Assembly: GCF_026241155.1 (NCBI RefSeq)
Contig: NZ_JAPFGP010000009.1
Location: forward strand, 124,001-188,000
Direction: 5' to 3'
Length of the DNA: 64,000 bases
Source of the DNA: Paucibacter sp. PLA-PC-4
GTDB lineage: Bacteria; Pseudomonadota; Gammaproteobacteria; Burkholderiales; Burkholderiaceae_C
The notes under the pieces are model-generated. The model made no database searches. It was given only the letters and a program-made list of their open reading frames with translations, and was not told where the DNA came from. Positions 53,193 through 62,001 of this stretch are shown here, piece by piece (the stretch's first letter is position 1; every line of letters starts with the position of its first letter). Position numbers and translations under genes: made by a program.

Positions 53193-54637
53193 GCGCCGAG
53201 CGTCCCGCTGACCCGCCCAAGCGTCGCCCGCGCGCCGGCCAGCGCCTGAAGCCGCTCGCGCAGATAGTCGGCCAGCCGCACATGCTGGGCCAGCACCACG
53301 TTGAAGCGCAGATGCGGGTCGGGCACGGCGTCGGCGCGGAAGGTGGCGCCGCGCGCCAGCAGGATCTTGTTGCGGTAGGCGTCCTGCACCAGCAGATCGA
53401 CGTCCACGCCCTCCGGCACCCGACCCCACAGGAACAGCCCGCCCTCGCCGGGCTGGGGGTCGAAGGCGATGCCAGCGGCCACGAGTTGGCGCGACGTGCT
53501 GTTGCGCGCCGCAATCAACTGGCGCTGCAGGCGCTCCAAATGCTTGCGCCAGCGCCCGGCCGCCAGCAGCTCCAGCAGCACATATTCGTTGAGCGCAGGC
53601 GTCGTCAGCACCGTGTAGATCTTCTCGCGCAGCAAGGCCTTCAGCAGCGCCGGTTCGGCCGCCAGATAGCCTAGACGCAGAGCCGGGCTCAGCGCCTTGC
53701 AAAAGCTCGAGTAGTAGATCACCCGGTCCAGCCCCGACAGTGCCGCCAGCCGGGTCGGGTTGCCGGGGTGGAAGTGGCCCTGCACATCGTCTTCGGCGAT
53801 CAACAGGCCGTGGGCTTCGGCCAGCATCAGCACCTTGTGCAGATTGGCCGGGCTGCTGCCCCAGCCGGTCGGGTTGTGCAACACGGCCTGAATGAATAGC
53901 ATGCGCGGCCGATGCGTGCGGCAGGCGGTCTCCAGCTCGTCCAGATCAAGCCCGTCGGGAAGGCGCGTGATCGGCACGACATGCAGCCCGGCCTCGCGCA
54001 ACCGGCCAAACATCAGAAAGTAGCCGGGGTTCTCGACCAGCACCGTATCGCCCGGCTGCAGGAAGGCCCGACAGATCAGATCGATGGCCTGGGTACCGCC
54101 ATAGGTGGTCATCACGCGCCCGGCATCGACCGCCAGCCCCTGGCCGCGCAGCAGCATCGCGATGCGCTCGCGCAGCTCGGGCAGGCCTTGCGGCGGGCAG
54201 CGGGTGGCCATGCCGGCGGTACTGCGCGCCAGCGCCCGCTGCACCGTCACCGCCGGCACGGCATCCGCCAGCCAGGAGGCCGGCAGTGCCCCGCTGCTGG
54301 CCAGCAACACGCCGGCGCGCTGGTCGCCGGCCTGCTGGGCCAGCCAGACCGGCTCCTGCTCCTCGCCGGCCTCCAGCGCGGCCGGGTCGGGCAGCTGCCC
54401 TCGCGGCTCGCAGACGAAAAAGCCAGCCGTGCCGCGCGAGTCGATGCTGGCCGATGCGACCAGCCGGTCATAGGCGCTGATCACGGTCTGCGGGCTGACG
54501 GCCAGCTGCTGGGCCAGTTGGCGGATCGACGGCAGGCGCGCACCGGAAGGCAGCTGGCCGGCTGCAATCAGCGCTCGCAGCCGCGCCTCGACCTGGTCGG
54601 CCAGGGGCATTGTGGAGTTGCGGTCGATCGAGAACAT
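53189..54637 (-). CDS. MocR/PdxR-family GntR-aminotransferase regulator
   Basis: A 482-residue fusion of a GntR-type winged helix (residues about 10-75, LPSIRQLAQQLAVSPQTVIS) and a fold-type I aminotransferase domain. The PLP-binding Lys is in SSFCKALSPALRLGYLA, near 314. Members sense PLP or amino compounds. It lies 10 bases after the LysE gene, so it probably regulates that operon. The LysE-MocR pairing suggests control of amino acid export. Confidence 0.92.
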   Translation of the reverse strand: MFSIDRNSTMPLADQVEARLRALIAAGQLPSGARLPSIRQLAQQLAVSPQTVISAYDRLVASASIDSRGTAGFFVCEPRGQLPDPAALEAGEEQEPVWLAQQAGDQRAGVLLASSGALPASWLADAVPAVTVQRALARSTAGMATRCPPQGLPELRERIAMLLRGQGLAVDAGRVMTTYGGTQAIDLICRAFLQPGDTVLVENPGYFLMFGRLREAGLHVVPITRLPDGLDLDELETACRTHRPRMLFIQAVLHNPTGWGSSPANLHKVLMLAEAHGLLIAEDDVQGHFHPGNPTRLAALSGLDRVIYYSSFCKALSPALRLGYLAAEPALLKALLREKIYTVLTTPALNEYVLLELLAAGRWRKHLERLQRQLIAARNSTSRQLVAAGIAFDPQPGEGGLFLWGRVPEGVDVDLLVQDAYRNKILLARGATFRADAVPDPHLRFNVVLAQHVRLADYLRERLQALAGARATLGRVSGTLGA

Positions 54638-54647
54638 ACCGGCCAGT

Positions 54648-55238
54648 TTAGGGGCTGCGCAGCAGGGACAGGGCCAGCAGCAAGAGGGTCGCTGCCATCA
54701 GCAGATTGAAGGCGCGGCGCTGGCGCGGCTCGGCCAGAAAGCGCCGGATCGCAACGCCGAACAGCGCCCACATCGAGTTACAGGGGAAGCCGATGGCCCA
54801 GCCGATCAGCCCCACCAGCAGCGCGCCCTGCACCGCTCCCAGGCCCACCGGCATGAAGACCGAGGCCAGCGTGATGGCCTTGATCCAGCTCTTCGGGTTC
54901 AGCGCCTGGAACAGCACCGCCTGAGCGAAGCTCAGCGGTTCGGCCGGCCGACCCTGGGCCGCCGAGACGCCGCTGAGCTGCCAGGCCAGATAGACCAGGT
55001 AGAGCACGCCGGTGACGCGCAGTACGGCGTGAGCCTGCGGGTAGGCCATGAACAGACTGCCCAGCCCGAGGCAGCACAGCAAGGTCTGGACGAACACGCC
55101 GACATTGATGCCCAGGATGGGTGCCAGGCTGCGGCGATAGCCGAAGTTCGCACCCAGCGCGGTCAGCATTACATTGTTGGGGCCTGGTGTGCTGGACATC
55201 ACCAGGCAGTAAGTCATCAGGGGCAGCAGATCGGTCAT
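54648..55238 (-). CDS. LysE/RhtB-family exporter
   Basis: A 196-residue inner-membrane protein with six helices, beginning LLPLMTYCLVMSSTPGPNNVM, the conserved STPGPNN segment of the family. It should export amino acids or related compounds. It is the first gene of an operon with the MocR-type regulator. The 23 bases of its 5' end recur at 57665-57687. A long palindrome lies 85 bases upstream. Confidence 0.9.
   Translation of the reverse strand: MTDLLPLMTYCLVMSSTPGPNNVMLTALGANFGYRRSLAPILGINVGVFVQTLLCCLGLGSLFMAYPQAHAVLRVTGVLYLVYLAWQLSGVSAAQGRPAEPLSFAQAVLFQALNPKSWIKAITLASVFMPVGLGAVQGALLVGLIGWAIGFPCNSMWALFGVAIRRFLAEPRQRRAFNLLMAATLLLLALSLLRSP
55207..55229. repeat. Direct repeat (copy 1) at the LysE gene start
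   Basis: A 23-base block (19 bases identical plus 4 with one mismatch) that recurs at 57665-57687 in the same orientation. The two copies flank the PAP2 phosphatase gene. Confidence 0.7.
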
Positions 55239-55322
55239 GGCCAAACACTCCAAAGCGGGTGCTTGATCCTAGGAGCGACACCCCGGGCCACCTAGACACA
55301 GCCGCACCGTACGACCCTGATG

Positions 55323-55348
55323 CTGTACCGCTCTGCCGAGCGGTACAG
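55323..55348. promoter_or_regulatory. Long palindrome CTGTACCGCT-N6-AGCGGTACAG
   Basis: A perfect 10-6-10 inverted repeat between the LysE gene start (85 bases away) and the end of the PAP2 gene. No T-run follows on either strand, so it is more likely an operator, perhaps for the MocR-type regulator, than a terminator. Confidence 0.65.
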
Positions 55349-55383
55349 GCGAGGTCAGAGCAGGTGAAGGCGGTGTGAACCGA

Positions 55384-57543
55384 TCAGCTGGCCAGCGTGA
55401 TGGTCACACTGGCAGCGCCGTAGCTCACCTCGGACTTGGCAAAGCCGTCCACGGCCACAGTGTCGAACTTGTTGTGGACGCCCTTGGCCGTGATCACCAC
55501 AATCTTGTCGCCGGCCTTGGGCGTGTAGCCCTTGGTGAACGTCACCTTTAGTGCCCCAGCCAGGGCCGCATGGTCGGTGACGACCAGGGTACCGGCAGTG
55601 CTGCTGGACAAGGCGAGGGTCAGCGTGCCCGATCTTTGCGTGTAGGTGCCGCCCACGTTGACTTGGGTGCCGTGGGTGGCCAAAGTGCCGCCGTCAACGT
55701 AGACCGCGCCCGTGCCCATTGCGGTCGCAGAGTCCGCGCGCAAGGTGCCAGCCGCCACGATGGTGCCACCGCTGTAGGTGTTGGCGCCCGTCAAGGCCAG
55801 CGTGCCGCTGCCCCGCTTGGTCAGCTTGCCAGCGCCGCCGATGTCGTTGCGCCAGCGATCGAAGGAACAAAAGCCCGAGACGCAGAAGCCCTCGCTGCTG
55901 TCGTTCATCGTGACGGTGACGTCGGCCTCCAGCTTGCCGTAACCGCTGGCCGCATCGAACAGGTTCAGGCGGCCAAAGCCCTCTTCGTCGTCGAGCACGG
56001 GATAGCCGGAATCGATGGCCGTGGTCTTGAGCACGGCGCGGCGCTGGTCGGCGCTCAGATAGGGGAACCGGGTTTCCAGCAGCGTTTCCATGCCCTTGGG
56101 CACGACCGCAGGCTTGCCGGCCTTGCTGCTGTCCTTGGCAAAGCCGTAGGTCAGACGACGCAGATAGTCCGCCTTGGCGGCCGCAAAGTCCGAGAAGCGG
56201 TCATCACTGACACTGGCCGAGTGCGCGGCATCCCACAGCTGCACGCCCGTTGCCACGCCCAGCTTGGTGCGCAGCTGTTGCTGCGCCTGCTGGAACACCG
56301 CCAGGCGCTGAGCTTCGGTGTAGGTCAGCGCGCGATCACCCGCGCCCTTCAGGAAGGGCATCCAGACCGACGAGCCAAGCATGCGTCCGCCCATCACGCC
56401 CAGTGCCGAGTGCATGCCGGCGCGGATGCGGTTTTCACCGGCCTCCAGCCCACGCGCCAGTGCTTCATGGAAGCGCTGGGGCGCCACATAGGCGATGGCC
56501 ATCGAGTAGCGCACGAATTCTGCCGAGTGACCGCTGGGGAAGTCGGAGTCCTGCTGCGCGCTGGTCTGTGCGGCTGTAGCCGTGTTGCCGGCTGCGCGGC
56601 GCACCAGCAGCTCAGGCAGCACCCTGACTTCAGGCAGGCTGCTGTCTGCAGCTGACCATCGGTAGGGCCGCGCAAACTTGTAAAAGGCCTTGGGGCCATT
56701 GTCCGAAGCGATGTTGCCCACCGTGGCGTTGTCGACGAACTGGAGCACCGCGCCGAAGGCGGGGTTCGTCGAGGCGTTCGTGTCGCCCCATCCAGTGGTG
56801 GGGTTCTTGGCCAGATCGTCCCAAGCCTGACCCAGCGGGCCTAGAGCGCCGCCCTTGATCATGCGTGTGACCTTGTGGCCGGTGTCATCCAGCCTGATGT
56901 CTTGCTTCTGAGCTTCCGTATAGGTGGTTTGCGTCGTCAACTTGGACGAGTACTCCATGTTCTGACGGAACAACGCGCTGTTCTTGACCGTGCCTATCGT
57001 GCCTGCGGTGGGGGCCTGTCCAGGCGTACCGTTGGTATTGTTGGCCGTGAGCACATGCCAGACACCGTTCCAGGTGGTCAGGGCAAACGCATCGCAGCCT
57101 TCCTTGCCGGCCGTATTCGTATCCGGCGTGGTCGAGCCCGCCGTAAAGATGCCCGCGTAGTCCGAGGCCTTGAAGCCGTTCATCTTCCGCTCAGAAGGCT
57201 CCCAGATATCAAGATAGCCCGACAGCAGCCGGATGGTGCTGTTGGTCGTGTGATCGGCATAGCAGGCGTTGTTGCCAGCGGCCGTTGCGTCGTGTCTGCC
57301 GGAGTTGTAGGCGGTGGCATCTTCGCGGTACTTGGGCACATCCGTTCGCGACGCTGGCATGCCCGTGGCTGCTCGTGCCGTGACGTCGATGACTTCCGTG
57401 CCCAGCCCGGCAGGGGGGGCCGGAATGGCGTAGCTTGTATCGTCGCCACCGCCGCAGCCAGCCAGGGTCAGCAACGCTGCCAGGGAGACCGCTCGCAGGG
57501 CGAATGCTGGCTTGTGTGTGCGAAAGTCATCGAGAGTTTGCAT
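55384..57543 (-). CDS. PAP2-family phosphatase with C-terminal autotransporter-type repeat
   Basis: A 719-residue lipoprotein (LAALLTLAGC, Cys30). The middle carries a PAP2 acid-phosphatase/haloperoxidase signature: KAFYKFARPYRW, then SDFPSGHSAE and NRIRAGMHSALG, with Arg and His residues positioned as in class A acid phosphatases. After residue about 560 comes a passenger-type beta-strand repeat (GSGTLALTGANTYSGGT and YTQRSGTLTLALSSS), but no outer-membrane barrel, so it is not a complete autotransporter. It likely dephosphorylates substrates at the cell surface. The ATG at 57543 is chosen over a TTG at 57588. Confidence 0.85.
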   Translation of the reverse strand: MQTLDDFRTHKPAFALRAVSLAALLTLAGCGGGDDTSYAIPAPPAGLGTEVIDVTARAATGMPASRTDVPKYREDATAYNSGRHDATAAGNNACYADHTTNSTIRLLSGYLDIWEPSERKMNGFKASDYAGIFTAGSTTPDTNTAGKEGCDAFALTTWNGVWHVLTANNTNGTPGQAPTAGTIGTVKNSALFRQNMEYSSKLTTQTTYTEAQKQDIRLDDTGHKVTRMIKGGALGPLGQAWDDLAKNPTTGWGDTNASTNPAFGAVLQFVDNATVGNIASDNGPKAFYKFARPYRWSAADSSLPEVRVLPELLVRRAAGNTATAAQTSAQQDSDFPSGHSAEFVRYSMAIAYVAPQRFHEALARGLEAGENRIRAGMHSALGVMGGRMLGSSVWMPFLKGAGDRALTYTEAQRLAVFQQAQQQLRTKLGVATGVQLWDAAHSASVSDDRFSDFAAAKADYLRRLTYGFAKDSSKAGKPAVVPKGMETLLETRFPYLSADQRRAVLKTTAIDSGYPVLDDEEGFGRLNLFDAASGYGKLEADVTVTMNDSSEGFCVSGFCSFDRWRNDIGGAGKLTKRGSGTLALTGANTYSGGTIVAAGTLRADSATAMGTGAVYVDGGTLATHGTQVNVGGTYTQRSGTLTLALSSSTAGTLVVTDHAALAGALKVTFTKGYTPKAGDKIVVITAKGVHNKFDTVAVDGFAKSEVSYGAASVTITLAS

Positions 57544-57664
57544 GCGCGAGCTGGTTTCAAAGATTGAATAAACGCGAATTATTTGCAAGAGACGATGAAA
57601 CTATGATGACTGGCTACGCTGGCGAATCAAGGTCCTAAAGCGCTCGGCCAGTGCACGCGCCGAA

Positions 57665-57687
57665 CAGCAAGTCATCAGGGGCAGCAG
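57665..57687. repeat. Direct repeat (copy 2), remnant of a LysE-like gene start
   Basis: The block matches 55207-55229 with one mismatch. Read on the minus strand from 57700 it gives MLNELLPLMTCC, close to the LysE N terminus (LLPLMTYC), then diverges. It looks like a truncated copy of a LysE 5' end. Confidence 0.55.
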
Positions 57688-57725
57688 CTCGTTGAGCATG
57701 GGTCGAGGCCACAGGAATGGAGAGC

Positions 57726-58282
57726 CTAAGCTCGAGGATGCTGGGCCGGCGGGCCCAGGCCTTCGCGGCACCACCCCAGAAAACCCAGCAGATTGGCCTG
57801 CGCAATATGGCGCAGCTTGTCCGGCGCCAGCCCGGCGGCGAAATGCTCGAAACGCGCCCTTACCTCGGCCAGACCGTACTCAGACCAGCCGCAGCCTATG
57901 CAGATGCGGCGGTCGAAATGCTTGAAAGGGAAGCTCAGATCGGCGTCGACCGAGCTCCCGGGGAAATTCATCAGGGTCAGCGACAGATCGAGCACTGGCT
58001 GCGGGTGCGTCGCACCAGCTCGGCATAGCGCCACAGCTCCACATCACCACCATGCACCAGCGCCACCCTGGTGGTGGGCGCCTCGCGCAGCAGCGCCATG
58101 AGGGAGGCCAGCCGCCTAGGCCGCCAACTGGCCGCGCCCGGCACCGAGCAGCAGCTAGGCCGCAGGCATGATCGCTCTGCTGCGTCTGCCGTTCGGGGTC
58201 GAACTTCTCGGTCCAAGTCTTGGCTCGGTGCCTGGGCACCGGTCGCACAAACGCGCATGCCTACCTTTTTGTCATCGAGCAT
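57726..58282 (-). pseudogene. Frameshifted amidohydrolase remnant
   Basis: Two minus-strand frames together resemble the C-terminal part of an amidohydrolase-2 family protein. The upstream frame (to about 57985) gives LMALLREAPTTRVALVHGG and WRYAELVRRT, then an early stop; the downstream frame gives VLDLSLTLMNFPGS and EYGLAEVRARFEHFAAGL, ending LGFLG. The shift lies near 57990. The N-terminal part is not recognisable, so this is a decayed fragment. It lies between the PAP2 gene and the TetR gene. Confidence 0.5.
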
Positions 58283-58406
58283 CCGGACGTGAGCGTGCGC
58301 CGGCCATCTATCGCCAGGGTCGAAGGGTAGACAGCGGCCGGACTTCGCGTCAAATCAGGGGCGGCATGCCGACACATCACCGCTTCCGAGGACATTGCCC
58401 TGCGTC

Positions 58407-59126
58407 TCAGGGCTTGACCATCAGCCCGCCGAGTACCAACTGAAGGATCAGCCGCTCGGCCGCGACGTAGTCCCTCTCCTCCAGCACCGGCTTGCCCAAG
58501 AGGATCGCAAACTGCGGGCCGAGGTCGGCATAGGCTTGCGTGCTGGACCAGATCGTGAACATCAGGTGGCGGAAGTCCAGCTTGGCAACCAGGCCCTGGC
58601 GGGCCCAGCGCTCGAAGGTCTTGACGTCGGCGTTCAGCGCCGGCAACACCTGGGCCTCGATCGCGTCGCGAAAGCGCGGTGCGCCGGCCATCACTTCGCG
58701 GGCGAAGACCTGGGAGCCGGCCGGGCGCTCGCGCGAGTAGCGCAGCTTGGCGGCGATGTACTCGCGCATCGCGGCTTCCGGATCGGTGCCCGAAACGATG
58801 CCGGCCATGCGCGCCAGCCACTCGGCCAGCACCTCGTCGAGCACCTTGCGGTACAGCTGCTCCTTGCTCGGGTAGTAGTACAGCAGGCTGTGGCGGCTGA
58901 TGCCGACGGCGGCGGCGATGTTTTCCAGCGACGCCCCCTCGAAACCATATTGCGCGAACTGGCGTTCCGCTTCGGCACAGATGGCCGCCTCCTTGCGCAG
59001 CCGCGCTGCACGCGGCTGGGGCGCAAGCTCCTCGCTCGCTGACAAGCTTGGTGCATCAGGGGATTGCTGACTTGTATTGCGCGCCGTGCTGGTGCGCCGC
59101 GCCTTGGATTCGGTCATTGCTGGCAT
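58407..59126 (-). CDS. TetR-family regulator (RutR-like) of pyrimidine catabolism
   Basis: A 239-residue regulator with an N-terminal extension rich in Ser and Ala, then a TetR helix-turn-helix (LENIAAAVGISRHSLLYYY at about residues 68-86). The C-terminal domain resembles the RutR group. Two start codons (59126, 59117) are possible. It is divergent from preT across 122 bases that hold two operator-like repeats, so it likely represses the pyrimidine operon and itself, with uracil or a breakdown product as inducer by analogy. Confidence 0.88.
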   Translation of the reverse strand: MPAMTESKARRTSTARNTSQQSPDAPSLSASEELAPQPRAARLRKEAAICAEAERQFAQYGFEGASLENIAAAVGISRHSLLYYYPSKEQLYRKVLDEVLAEWLARMAGIVSGTDPEAAMREYIAAKLRYSRERPAGSQVFAREVMAGAPRFRDAIEAQVLPALNADVKTFERWARQGLVAKLDFRHLMFTIWSSTQAYADLGPQFAILLGKPVLEERDYVAAERLILQLVLGGLMVKP

Positions 59127-59183
59127 GACGGGATTGTCGATGCGACTATCTCAACACATGACGGCGGCGGCGACCCGAGGGAA

Positions 59184-59199
59184 TTTACCGACTGGTGAT
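59184..59199. promoter_or_regulatory. Operator-like repeat TTTAC-N6-GTGAT
   Basis: An imperfect inverted repeat (core ACC-N4-GGT) 18 bases upstream of a second, perfect copy of the pattern TTTAC-N6-GTAAA. It resembles the RutR box (TTGACC-N4-GGTCAA) weakly. Confidence 0.5.
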
Positions 59200-59201
59200 T
59201 T

Positions 59202-59217
59202 TTTACGGGTTAGTAAA
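59202..59217. promoter_or_regulatory. Operator-like repeat TTTAC-GGGTTA-GTAAA
   Basis: A perfect 5-6-5 inverted repeat 32 bases before the preT ATG. With the copy at 59184, two TTTAC-starting sites are spaced 18 bases, as for two TetR dimers on one face of the helix. It probably overlaps the preT promoter. Confidence 0.55.
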
Positions 59218-59248
59218 TTATTCACACACCCAGCACCCGGAGCCCGAG

Positions 59249-60583
59249 ATGGACACCAACACGCCAGGCATTGCCGCCGGCCGACTCAGCGAGGCCGACT
59301 ACGCGCGCAACTTCAGCGACTCTCACCCGCCGTTGAACCGCACGCAAGCGCTGATCGAAGCCGAGCGCTGCTACTACTGCTATGACGCGCCCTGTATCAC
59401 GGCCTGTCCCACCGGCATCGACATCCCCAGCTTCATCCAGCGCATCGCGCAGGAGAATAACCGCGGCGCGGCCCAGGCCATCCTGCAGGCCAATCCGCTG
59501 GGCGGCATGTGCGCCCGGGTCTGCCCCACCGAGATGCTGTGCGAGCAGGCATGTGTGCGCAACACGAATGAGAGCAAGCCGGTGGAGATCGGCCTATTGC
59601 AACGCTTCGCCACCGACACCTTCTTCGCCAAGCCAGATGCGAAGCCGCTGTTCACGCGGGCGCCCGCCACCGGCAAGAAGGTCGCTGTGGTCGGTGCTGG
59701 CCCGGCAGGACTGGCGGCGGCGCATGGGCTGGCGCGACGCGGGCATGAGGTGCTGCTGTTCGAGGCCAGGCCCAAGCTGGGCGGCTTGAACGAGTACGGT
59801 CTCGCTACCTACAAGACGACAGATGGCTTCGCGCAACAGGAGGTCGACTGGCTTTTGTCCATCGGTGGCATCACGGTCAAGACCGGCCAGCAAATGGGCC
59901 GCGACATCACGCTAAATCAGTTGGCGGCCGAGTTCGATGCGGTCTTCCTGGGCCTGGGGCTGGCCGGCGTCAACGCGTTGGGCATCACCGAGCCACAGTG
60001 CGAGGGGGTGCGCCCTGCGGTGGACTTCATCGCCGAGCTGCGCCAATCGAAACCGTCCGAGGTCAAGGTCGGCCAAAAGGTGCTCGTGATCGGCGGCGGC
60101 ATGACGGCGGTGGATGCCTCGGTGCAGAGCAAGAAGCTTGGCGCGCGCGAGGTGACCATGGTCTATCGCCGCGGGGTCGAGAGCCTGAGCGCATCCGGCT
60201 ATGAGCAAGAGTGGGCCCAGAAAAACGGCGTCCTGCTGCGGACCTGGGCCGCGCCCAAGCAGATCCTGTCCGAGAACGGCCAAGTGAGCGGCGTGCAGTT
60301 CGCGGTGACCGCGCTGCGCGACGGCCAGCTGGTGGAAACCGGCGAGCTGTTCACGATTGCCGCAGACATGGTGCTGAAGGCCATCGGCCAGAGCTTTGTG
60401 CCGGCCGGCGTGGAACTGGCACTGAAGAGCGGCCGCATCGCCACGGATGTGGCTGGCAAGACCAGTCACGCCAAAGTCTGGGCCGGCGGCGACTGTCGCT
60501 TTGGCGGGCGCGACCTCACGGTCGAGGCCGTCGAACACGGCAAGCAAGCCGCGATCTCCATCGACTCTTTTCTGCGGAGCTGA
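59249..60583 (+). CDS. preT: NAD-dependent dihydropyrimidine dehydrogenase subunit PreT
   Basis: A 444-residue flavoprotein that passes electrons from NAD(P)H to PreA, which reduces uracil and thymine to dihydro forms. The N-terminal Fe-S region (CYYCYDAPCITACPTGIDIP near residue 42) is followed by further cysteines (CARVCPTEMLCEQAC). The FAD site is VAVVGAGPAGLAAAHG near 151 and the second nucleotide site VLVIGGGMTAVDASVQ near 280. The ATG at 59249 follows GGAG by about 7 bases. preA begins 3 bases after the stop. Confidence 0.95.
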   Translation: MDTNTPGIAAGRLSEADYARNFSDSHPPLNRTQALIEAERCYYCYDAPCITACPTGIDIPSFIQRIAQENNRGAAQAILQANPLGGMCARVCPTEMLCEQACVRNTNESKPVEIGLLQRFATDTFFAKPDAKPLFTRAPATGKKVAVVGAGPAGLAAAHGLARRGHEVLLFEARPKLGGLNEYGLATYKTTDGFAQQEVDWLLSIGGITVKTGQQMGRDITLNQLAAEFDAVFLGLGLAGVNALGITEPQCEGVRPAVDFIAELRQSKPSEVKVGQKVLVIGGGMTAVDASVQSKKLGAREVTMVYRRGVESLSASGYEQEWAQKNGVLLRTWAAPKQILSENGQVSGVQFAVTALRDGQLVETGELFTIAADMVLKAIGQSFVPAGVELALKSGRIATDVAGKTSHAKVWAGGDCRFGGRDLTVEAVEHGKQAAISIDSFLRS

Positions 60584-60586
60584 ACC

Positions 60587-61891
60587 ATGGCCGACATCAG
60601 CAGCAACTTCCTGGGCATCAAGAGCCCGAATCCCTTCTGGCTGGCCTCGGCACCGCCGACAGACAAGGAGATCAACGTCACCCGCGCCTTCGAGGCCGGC
60701 TGGGGTGGCGTGGTCTGGAAGACCCTGGGCGAGGACCCGCCGGTGGTCAATGTGTCCGGCCCGCGCTACAGCACCTTGATGAGCCAGGACCGTCGCGTGA
60801 TAGGCCTGAACAACATCGAGCTCATCACCGACCGGCCGCTGCGCACCAATCTAGAGGAGATCCGACGCGTCAAACGCGCCTGGCCGGACCGGGCAATGAT
60901 CGTCTCGCTGATGGTGCCCTGCACCGAAGAGAGCTGGAAGCGCATTCTGCCCATGGTCGAGGACACTGGAGCCGACGGCATCGAGCTGAACTTTGGCTGC
61001 CCGCACGGCATGAGCGAGCGCGGCATGGGCTCGGCCGTGGGCCAGGTGCCCGAGTACATCCAGATGGTGACGGCCTGGTGCAAGCAGTACTCAAAACTGC
61101 CGGTGATCGTGAAGCTGACGCCGAACATCACCGATGTGCGTCAGCCGGCACGCGCGGCCAAGGCGGGCGGCGCTGATGCGGTAAGCCTGATCAACACCAT
61201 CAACTCAGTGATGGGCGTGGATCTGGACCGCATGGTGATGCATCCCAGCACCGACGGCTGGGGCTCGCACGGCGGGTACTGCGGCCCGGCGGTCAAGCCA
61301 ATTGCGCAGAACATGGTGGCCGAGATCGCCCGCGATCCGCTGACCGCTGGGCTACCGATCTCGGGCATCGGCGGCATCACCACCTGGCGCGATGCGGCAG
61401 AGTACATCGCGCTGGGCTGCGGTACCGTGCAGGTCTGCACTGCAGCGATGGTCTACGGTTTCAAGATCGTGCAAGAGATGTGCTCCGGCCTCTCGAACTA
61501 TATGGACGAGAAGGGCTACGCGACGATCGACGCGATGATGGGGCTGGCCGTGCCGACCGTGAAGAACTGGAACCAGCTGAATCTGAATTACGTGGAAAAG
61601 GCGGTCATCAATCAGGACAGCTGCATCCAGTGCGGCCGCTGCCATGTTGTCTGCGAGGACACCTCGCACCAGGCCATCTTCGCGAGCAAGGACGGCAAGC
61701 GCCACTTCGAGATCAACGAGGCCGAGTGCGTGGGTTGCAATCTCTGCGTGTCGATCTGCCCAGTGCCGGACACGATCACGATGCGCCGTGTGATGCCCGG
61801 CGAGATCGATCAGCGCACCGGCCAGCCTGTCAGCGGCGAGTATGCGAACTGGACAACCCATGCGAACAATCCGATGCGTGTGGGCGTGTGA
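60587..61891 (+). CDS. preA: NAD-dependent dihydropyrimidine dehydrogenase subunit PreA
   Basis: A 434-residue FMN- and Fe-S-containing subunit. The TIM-barrel has ELNFGCPHGMSERGMG with the catalytic Cys near residue 138 and LPVIVKLTPNITD. The C-terminal ferredoxin domain has two 4Fe-4S motifs, CIQCGRCHVVCED and CVGCNLCVSICPVP. It reduces uracil or thymine with electrons from PreT. This is the first step of the reductive pyrimidine pathway, followed here by the permease and dihydropyrimidinase genes. Confidence 0.96.
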   Translation: MADISSNFLGIKSPNPFWLASAPPTDKEINVTRAFEAGWGGVVWKTLGEDPPVVNVSGPRYSTLMSQDRRVIGLNNIELITDRPLRTNLEEIRRVKRAWPDRAMIVSLMVPCTEESWKRILPMVEDTGADGIELNFGCPHGMSERGMGSAVGQVPEYIQMVTAWCKQYSKLPVIVKLTPNITDVRQPARAAKAGGADAVSLINTINSVMGVDLDRMVMHPSTDGWGSHGGYCGPAVKPIAQNMVAEIARDPLTAGLPISGIGGITTWRDAAEYIALGCGTVQVCTAAMVYGFKIVQEMCSGLSNYMDEKGYATIDAMMGLAVPTVKNWNQLNLNYVEKAVINQDSCIQCGRCHVVCEDTSHQAIFASKDGKRHFEINEAECVGCNLCVSICPVPDTITMRRVMPGEIDQRTGQPVSGEYANWTTHANNPMRVGV

Positions 61892-62001
61892 TCAGCGGCC
61901 GAACCCAGCGGGTTTTCCGCATGGCGTGAGCCGCCTGTTGGCACAAACATAGGCACAAAGATTGCTCCCTTCACAAGACCGAATCCCAGAGGAGAGAACG
62001 C

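Noticed and set aside
59184-59199. Claim of a canonical RutR box
   Set aside because: Only the core ACC-N4-GGT agrees; the outer bases differ, so I list it as an operator-like repeat rather than a RutR box.
61910-61924. AACCC-AGC-GGGTT hairpin after preA as a terminator
   Set aside because: The stem is only five bases with a very short T-run, and the next gene continues the same pathway, so termination here is unlikely.
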